Below are positions 58,480 through 64,000 of a DNA stretch of 64,000 bases, in pieces (the first letter of the stretch is position 1; every line of letters starts with the position of its first letter). The stretch comes from Bacillus xiapuensis (GTDB lineage Bacteria > Bacillota > Bacilli > Bacillales > Domibacillaceae): assembly GCF_002797355.1 (NCBI RefSeq), contig NZ_KZ454939.1:559828-623827 (forward strand). Direction: 5' to 3'. A model generated the notes under the pieces. That model was not told the origin of the DNA and did no database searches. It saw nothing but the letters and a program-made list of their open reading frames with translations. The translations under genes and the position numbers were made by a program.

Positions 58480-61029
58480 ATGAGCGAATTACAATCACTT
58501 TCTGAATTGTATCAAAATAAACTGTTTCGCATTCCAGATTATCAAAGAGGATATGCCTGGAAGAAGAGCCAGCTTGCGGACTTTTGGGATGATGTAATGA
58601 ACCTGCAGGAGGACAGATATCACTATACGGGTTTGCTTTCTTTGAAAGCAGTTCCAAAGTCAGAAACAAAAAGCTGGGCGAACGATAGGTGGTTACTAGA
58701 GTCGGGCTATAAAGCTTATCACGTTGTTGATGGTCAACAACGTCTAACGACTTTTTCTATACTGGTAAACGAAATAGTTTCTTTCGTGAAAAACTTAGAG
58801 TGTAATGTTGATAAAAGTGAAGATGAGATTGTTCTTTGTTATCAAAGCTTAAAATCCTTACGCTCTAAATATATATCGCAGAAGCGCCCTCCGCAGGATC
58901 TGATCACAACGTACTTGTTTGGATATGAAGAGGATAATCCTAGTGCTGATTATCTTATTTTTAAAGTATATGAAGAGCCTTACAGTGGAGCAGTTAACGA
59001 AACATACTATACACAAAATTTAAAATATACAAAGAATTTTTTTGCTGATTGCCTTGAAAAGCTGTATACAGATGAAGGTATTGAAGGTATAGAAGCCTTA
59101 TTTCGTAAACTTACACTGCAGTTAATGTTTAATATTCATGAAATTGAAGATGATTACGATGTTTTCGTAGCTTTTGAGACGATGAATAATCGAGGAAAGA
59201 AACTAACGAATCTTGAGCTGCTAAAGAATCGACTTATATATCTGACTACACTATATGATGATTCTCAATTGGATGTGATGGATAAAGCGGAATTGAGAAA
59301 ACAAATAAATGATGCATGGAAAGAGGTTTATTACCAGCTTGGCCGCAATCAACACTCACCACTTTCTGATGACGAATTTCTAAGAGCTCATTGGATACTA
59401 TATTTTCAATATTCTCGTAGAAAAGGAGACGACTATATAAAGTTTTTACTGAATAAATTCTCTGCAAAGAATATATTTGATAAGCAGGTAATTGCGATTG
59501 AGGAAGAAATTCCAGATTCTACGGATACTGAAGTTGAAGAATACGACGATGATATTCCGCAATTTGCAGATGATGATACAGTCATAACAATAAGCAAGCT
59601 TGAACCGAATGAAATTGCAGCTTATGTTAATAGTTTGAAAGACGTAGCAAAATACTGGTTTCAATCCTACTTTCCGGAATTCAGTGATTTAACTTATAAA
59701 GAAAAGATTTGGTTAGAGCGTCTTAATCGAGTTGGAATTGGATATTTTAGACCACTTGTTACTGCGGCGCTTGCATTAAATTCAAGTGTTTCTTCTGATG
59801 AACGTGTTGATTTATTTCGTGCTATTGAACGTTTTATCTTTTTATCTTTCCGAATGGCAGCTTTTCAATCAAGTTATAAAAGTAGTGATTATTACAGAAA
59901 ATCTCGTAATTTATATACGGGAGCTCTGGCAATTAGCGAAGTTACAAAATCTTTGATAGAAACAGCTAATAAAGATATGGATTATGCAATTAAAACCTTT
60001 ATGACTCGAATTGATAAGCGATTTTCTAACGGTGACGGATTTTATGGTTGGCGTGATTTACGCTATCTTCTATTCGAATATGAATTTGATAGAGCTGAAC
60101 AAACTGGCATTGAAAAGCTTGGCTGGGCACCGTTTACAAAAGTGGAAAAAGACAAAGTTACGATTGAGCATATATTGCCTCAGACACCAACAAAATGGTA
60201 TTGGAGGAATCAGTTCCGCCAATTTACGGATGATGAAATCAAAATATTATCAGGTTCCCTTGGGAATCTTCTGCCATTATCGCAGAGTGTAAATTCTGCT
60301 TTACAGAATGATAGTTTTGAAGATAAGAAAGTATCAAAGGCAAATGGACGTCGTGGTTATGAATATGGTTCACACTCTGAAATTGAAGTGTCACATGAAT
60401 CCGATTGGGATGCCGGACGTATCTTGGAACGTGGTATGAAAATGCTGAGGTTCATTGAGAAGCGCTGGGATATACGCTTTAAAGATCAAGAACAAATGAT
60501 AGAGTTGCTTCACATTTCGTTTGTAAATGATGAACGTGAGGATGTCCCAGAAATAGATAGAACAGAATTTGATGAAACAAATGGCGCTGCAACTGGGATT
60601 AAGGAATTATCAGAACGTCATTTGCTAAGGATGGATTTTTGGACACATTTCGTTCGGTATTGTCAAGAAAACGGACGGGGCGAAGATATTGCTACTCGGA
60701 AGCCATCGCATGATGATTGGTATGATGTAGCAGTTGGTAGCCCTGATTATCATATTTTCTTCCAGCTCTTTAGAAAGAAAACACTGCGAATTGGGATTTA
60801 TGTATATCGTCCTGAATATTTTTCTAAGCTTGAAGCAAGAAAGACTGAAATTGAAAGCATATTTGGTGCTCCTCTAGAGTGGTATACGAGCAGGGAAAAA
60901 AGCATTGCCAAGAGAATCCTTTACTCAGAAGAACGAGATATTCACAACTCTGAATTGTATCAGCAGCATTTTGAATGGCTCATCAATCACTTTGATAAGC
61001 TTAAAAAAGCTCTTGACACAACCGTTTAA
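58480..61029 (+). CDS. GmrSD-type DUF262/DUF1524 protein with C-terminal DUF4268-like domain (defence)
   Basis: An 849-residue three-part protein. The DUF262 (GmrS) domain has [15 protein letters not shown] near residue 18 and the nucleotide-binding VDGQQRLTT near 83-91. The DUF1524 (GmrD) HNH-type nuclease has [10 protein letters not shown] with His564. The last ~170 residues ([18 protein letters not shown]...[32 protein letters not shown]) look like DUF4268. GmrSD, BrxU and SspE proteins restrict modified phage DNA by NTP-dependent cleavage. ATG 58480 after AGTAGGAGATTTATT. It is intact, unlike most neighbours. Confidence 0.88.
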   Translation: MSELQSLSELYQNKLFRIPDYQRGYAWKKSQLADFWDDVMNLQEDRYHYTGLLSLKAVPKSETKSWANDRWLLESGYKAYHVVDGQQRLTTFSILVNEIVSFVKNLECNVDKSEDEIVLCYQSLKSLRSKYISQKRPPQDLITTYLFGYEEDNPSADYLIFKVYEEPYSGAVNETYYTQNLKYTKNFFADCLEKLYTDEGIEGIEALFRKLTLQLMFNIHEIEDDYDVFVAFETMNNRGKKLTNLELLKNRLIYLTTLYDDSQLDVMDKAELRKQINDAWKEVYYQLGRNQHSPLSDDEFLRAHWILYFQYSRRKGDDYIKFLLNKFSAKNIFDKQVIAIEEEIPDSTDTEVEEYDDDIPQFADDDTVITISKLEPNEIAAYVNSLKDVAKYWFQSYFPEFSDLTYKEKIWLERLNRVGIGYFRPLVTAALALNSSVSSDERVDLFRAIERFIFLSFRMAAFQSSYKSSDYYRKSRNLYTGALAISEVTKSLIETANKDMDYAIKTFMTRIDKRFSNGDGFYGWRDLRYLLFEYEFDRAEQTGIEKLGWAPFTKVEKDKVTIEHILPQTPTKWYWRNQFRQFTDDEIKILSGSLGNLLPLSQSVNSALQNDSFEDKKVSKANGRRGYEYGSHSEIEVSHESDWDAGRILERGMKMLRFIEKRWDIRFKDQEQMIELLHISFVNDEREDVPEIDRTEFDETNGAATGIKELSERHLLRMDFWTHFVRYCQENGRGEDIATRKPSHDDWYDVAVGSPDYHIFFQLFRKKTLRIGIYVYRPEYFSKLEARKTEIESIFGAPLEWYTSREKSIAKRILYSEERDIHNSELYQQHFEWLINHFDKLKKALDTTV

Positions 61030-61048
61030 TGATGGGAGGGAAAACTGA

Positions 61049-61453
61049 TTGATTGGTGCAATCATTGGGGATATAGTTGGTTCTCGATTTGAATTTAATA
61101 ATCATCGAGATAAAGACTTCGAACTATTTACGGAAGATTGCCAGGTGACAGATGATAGTATCATGACTCTTGCAGTGGCAAAAGCCATTATGGAAGCAGA
61201 GAAAATAATCAAACTTTCAATTGGAGGATATGATGTTGATAGCGGCTATTATTTGCTAATTGAAAAAATGGCCATTAAATATATGCAGGAAATCGGGCGT
61301 AAATACCCCAATTGCGGTTACGGCGGGTTGTTTTCGAAATGGGTTTTTAGCGATGATCCTCACCCTTACAACAGCTTTGGAAATGGTGCGGCTACATTAC
61401 CCTTGAAGCGATGGGATCAGCTGGTCTTGTTTTTTGATCGCGGCAGCAACTAA
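61049..61453 (+). pseudogene. ADP-ribosylglycohydrolase, C-terminally truncated
   Basis: A 134-residue frame starting at TTG 61049 (GGGAGGG 8 bases before). MIGAIIGDIVGSRFEFNN and the metal ligand segment CQVTDDSIMTLAVAKAIME are those of DraG-type ADP-ribosylglycohydrolases. After SFGNGAA the family sequence breaks off and an unrelated tail follows. Full members have ~260 residues with further metal ligands near the C-terminus, so this one is probably inactive. It stands 19 bp behind the GmrSD-type gene and may once have been its partner. Confidence 0.8.
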
Positions 61454-62294
61454 ATATTTGATGAGTAAAACGAAGCGGCAAATAGTGTAAGATAAGAGGT
61501 TGATAACTTTGAAATTCCAGACGAATCTATTACACCTTTTTTTGAATCAATAGTTGAAAGAAATACACCTATTGTCAATACGTTCTGAAGGAATCAGAAA
61601 ATGTACAGCGACTGGCATTTCTCTGATAGATGGTGATCTGCAGTGGTTCTGATAAAAAGACACATAAGTATCCAACCAGTGAACTTCCCCCCGAATAATG
61701 CACACCTTAAAAGAACTTATACGGGCGAAAGTTCAGATTGATTGAAATGCTTTTGGGTTTAAGGCCCAGATCATCATCAGTCCTTTAAATAAAGAGTCTT
61801 TAACGCTATTTTTTATGTATCGATAGGCCTAAGCTTGCCAGCTGCGTTCACTTAGCAATTTATTCATCCCATTTATTTCTTATCACTTAACTTCAGAAGG
61901 GAAACTTCAATTAATAAGTTTACAATTTTTTACTTTCATCATATAATGTGGGCATATATTATTATTATTCCTTTGTAATCTGCTAAGCAAATAAGACTAT
62001 TGGGTCGTCGCAAGAAATTGTTTGTTACACAAGAAAAGGATAGGAGGTGTTAAGAAATATCTCCAGAAAAAGATACTTAAAAAGACTTGGAAAAATAAGT
62101 GAAAGTGAAATACATATTTTTAAAGTTACATAAATTAAGATTAAAATCAATTGAATAGATACAGCAGCTTAAAGGGAAAATGAGCTCAATCCTCTATTAT
62201 TTCTATTGTTGAAACAAGTCGTTTAACTATAGAGGAAAATGAAAGCTCACTAAGATGAATTAAATTTCAAGTCTTTTAATGGGGAGATGAGACG
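61454..62294. other. Intergenic stretch with decayed coding traces
   Basis: 841 bp without a supported gene. A short frame near 61505-61590 (NFEIPDESITPFFESIVERNTPIVNTF) looks like a protein fragment. No promoter, terminator or RNA gene was recognised. Confidence 0.5.
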
Positions 62295-63227
62295 GTGATT
62301 TTAAAGAAAAAATATTTAAGCATGTTGCCAGCTATTACTTTTTTAATCCTGTTAGCAGCTTGTGGGGGATCTGAGAAAGATAAGCTAATTGGAGCTTGGA
62401 AATTAGTTGTAGATGATAACATAGCGACATACCTAGAATTTGGCGAAGAAAGGTTAATAAAAAGATCTCAATCAGATGATAGCCCGTTGACTGCTGAGTA
62501 TATAATAACCGAAGCACAAGATGACAACTTCGTAATTGAAGTTATCAACCCAGAAAATGGATCTATCCAATTTTTCTTGGAAGGTCACTTTGAAAATAAA
62601 AATAAAATAAAAATTTTAGAAACTGCGAAGGGGCCAGCAGAAAATAGTGAATTAATCAGAGTGGATAATATAGCGGAAGAAAGAGAAAAAGAAGAGAAGA
62701 GATTACAAGAAGAGAAGAAAAAAGAACTAGCAGAAGAACAGGAAAAAAATAAAAAATTACAAGAAGAAAAGGAAAAAGAACTAGAAGAAGAAAAGGAAAA
62801 AGATAAAAGATTACAAGAAGAAAAAGAATTAGCAGAAGAACAGGAAAAAGAGACAGTAAAACGACAAGCTGCTGAAAAGAATAGTTTCAAAAAGGAGTAC
62901 TTGCAGAAGGCGGATAATCTTGAGAACAGGATTATAGGGGAAGCTAAAAAATTTAGTGCACATGATATGACAGCTGGATTCTATGGTCAATATTATCATG
63001 ATTGGGATGATTTATTACAAGAAGTTTGGGGTGTATTAAGAAATACGTTATCGAGTGATGCATTTGAAACATTAAAATCAGAGCAAATAGAATGGATTAA
63101 GATGAAAGAGCGAAATTTTGCTGAAATTCCAAAGGAACCAGCCTCAGAAAGGGCTAGAGGAATGGATTATTTAGCATTTGAAACGAAAGAGAGAACTTAC
63201 TATCTAATTGAAAATTATATGGACTAA
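62295..63227 (+). CDS. Lipoprotein with coiled-coil stalk and LprI/DUF1311-like domain
   Basis: A 310-residue lipoprotein. A signal peptide ends in the lipobox LLAAC (Cys23). Residues about 25-120 are a lipocalin-like domain (LIGAWKLVVDDNIATYLEFGEERLI). Residues about 128-195 are nearly only Glu, Lys, Leu and Gln, a long coiled coil. The C-terminal domain (DDLLQEVWGVLRNTLSSDAFETLKSEQIEWIKMKERNF) has the DUF1311/LprI pattern. GTG start 62295 after GGGGAGATGAGACG. It is attached to the outer face of the membrane. Confidence 0.85.
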   Translation: MILKKKYLSMLPAITFLILLAACGGSEKDKLIGAWKLVVDDNIATYLEFGEERLIKRSQSDDSPLTAEYIITEAQDDNFVIEVINPENGSIQFFLEGHFENKNKIKILETAKGPAENSELIRVDNIAEEREKEEKRLQEEKKKELAEEQEKNKKLQEEKEKELEEEKEKDKRLQEEKELAEEQEKETVKRQAAEKNSFKKEYLQKADNLENRIIGEAKKFSAHDMTAGFYGQYYHDWDDLLQEVWGVLRNTLSSDAFETLKSEQIEWIKMKERNFAEIPKEPASERARGMDYLAFETKERTYYLIENYMD

Positions 63228-63329
63228 TACGCCTGAAACCAAATTAAATGGAAATAAAGAGGCACATGTGTAAGCAGCCACCTATATCAAGCACATCATA
63301 AAAATGAGCTTCCATCTCACTCCACCGCA

Positions 63330-63760
63330 ACATTTGTCATAGAACCTAAAGTGTAAGAATGCGAAGACTGTTCCGGTTGCTCGTAGAAAGAGCGATGTAC
63401 GAAAGTGAAAGGCAATCGTCAAGTCCATTGGAAGATGATTTTTGAAGAAATGAAAGCCAAGGCCAAAACAGCCCTTGAATGTGAGGAGAACGCCACGATC
63501 TGCGCTCGGCGAAAAGTCGAAGTCCAAAGTGTGTTTGGTTACATCAAGGACAATTGGCCGTTCCGCAGATTTTCCTTGCGGGGGATCGGCAAGGTACACA
63601 CGGAATTCGGGATTATGGCTATAGCTCACAACCCCTTGTAAGTAGCCGGCATCCGCCAGCTGCTTTCAGAAAAATATCGGAAACCGCCAAAAAGAGGTGG
63701 AAAAAAACGAGTCGTTTTTCTCCACCTCTTTTATTTTAGGGACTTATTGGACGGTCCCGT
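63330..63760 (+). mobile_element. IS1182-like transposase remnant with terminal end
   Basis: The frame 63405-63641 (NRQVHWKMIFEEMKAKAKTALE; ARRKVEVQSVFGYIKDNWPFRRFSLRGIGKVHTEFGIMAIAHN) is the C-terminal end of an IS1182/IS4-type transposase. Upstream the same frame reads CEDCSGCS-stop-KERCTK, so it has stop codons; the 5' part is missing. A GAGGTGG...CCACCTC hairpin with T-tract (about 63697-63735) and GGGACTTATTGGACGGTCCC at the end mark the IS terminus. Confidence 0.75.
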
Positions 63761-63775
63761 TTTGTGGTGCTTCAC

Positions 63776-64000
63776 TTAGTGAAACAACTTGTAACTATTG
63801 AAAATTGAGATAAATTGTTTCTTTGAGAGTTTATTAAAGTTTGTGACATTTGCATGCTTCAAGGCTTGTTTGAATTGATTTTTAGTAAAAAGAGTGTGGT
63901 AGTCTTTGCTTACCCATCTATACACAAACGTTTGGTACTTTTTGTAGTCTTTCTTTAAAATCAATGGTTCGTGTCGTTCAAGAAGGATTAATACAGAATC
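63776..64000 (-). CDS. C-terminal part of an unrecognised protein, cut by the window edge
   Basis: On the minus strand a frame is open from the window edge to the stop at 63776, about 74 residues: [32 protein letters not shown] then [32 protein letters not shown]. The apparent TTG start at 63964 is not needed, because the frame continues upstream. The LLERHEPLI start recalls sigma-factor-like helices, but this is weak. No function given. Confidence 0.45.
   Translation of the reverse strand, partial: DSVLILLERHEPLILKKDYKKYQTFVYRWVSKDYHTLFTKNQFKQALKHANVTNFNKLSKKQFISIFNSYKLFH

Noticed and set aside
63282-63629. Minus-strand open frame of 115 codons
   Set aside because: It is antisense to the IS1182-like transposase remnant, has no ribosome site and no recognisable sequence.
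1-64000. tRNA, rRNA or CRISPR arrays
   Set aside because: None was recognised on either strand by eye; no tRNA-like cloverleaf or 3' CCA gene was noticed at the element ends.

Overview
The window looks like chromosome of a low-GC Firmicute, most likely a Bacillaceae-type Bacillus relative. The support is AGGAGG-type ribosome sites throughout, TTG and GTG starts, consensus TTGACA/TATAAT promoters, YcxB, DUF5071, DUF4275 and DUF1413 host-type genes, and an ANT(6)/ANT(9) cassette typical of Gram-positives. No rRNA, tRNA or CRISPR array was seen, and the genus cannot be fixed from the sequence.

Layout. 1-2755 (minus strand): a type I restriction-modification operon, XRE controller - hsdM - hsdS (hsdS runs off the left edge), with its own promoter and palindromic operator. 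About 2950-46880 (plus strand): one apparently near-complete siphovirus-type prophage or phage-like integrative element. It begins with an XRE repressor/ImmA protease switch (3036-4138), two tiny proteins, a very strong hairpin, and a sigma-region-4-like regulator (4731-5300). The replication block follows: DUF2800 nuclease-like protein, DUF2815 ssDNA-binding-like protein, family A DNA polymerase, AntA/KilAC antirepressor, DUF4406-like protein, VapE primase-helicase, VRR-NUC nuclease and a frameshifted SNF2 helicase. A host-like TetR/membrane-protein cargo (9.8-11.5 kb) interrupts it. A DUF1492 late regulator precedes a late promoter, then HNH, a probable cos region and the small terminase. 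Between small and large terminase lie seven accessory genes: SAM synthetase, ParB-methyltransferase fusion, virulence-like protein, DUF4314, amidoligase, gamma-glutamylcyclotransferase, DUF5049. HK97-type head genes, a tail module with a programmed -1 frameshift, fibres, holin and amidase follow. The element ends with a SHOCT protein and three tandem serine-recombinase genes.

46900-51361 carries a DUF1413 gene with a perfect promoter overlapped by a 16-bp-arm palindrome, then a nucleotidyltransferase, a methyltransferase, an ANT(6) streptomycin adenylyltransferase (aadE type), a phosphoribosyltransferase and an ANT(9)/Spw spectinomycin adenylyltransferase. 51362-64000 is a decaying accessory island: a ~500-bp direct duplication, YcxB/DUF5071/DUF4275 genes (the last frameshifted), GNAT and AraC genes, ISL3 and IS1182-like remnants, a truncated NERD-HRDC protein, a GmrSD-type DUF262/DUF1524 defence protein, a truncated ADP-ribosylglycohydrolase and an LprI-like lipoprotein.

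The most striking signal not explained by ordinary annotation is a bipartite motif, AATCCTCAAC-N16-GGCTAWTAGRTAG, present exactly three times with identical spacing. It stands before the replication operon, before the antirepressor/VapE operon, and before the recombinase operon. I propose that it is an element-specific promoter class used by the sigma-like protein encoded at 4731-5300, coupling replication to excision. A second distinctive feature is the amidoligase locus, where two adjacent genes share a C-terminal module and a near-identical 44-bp leader.
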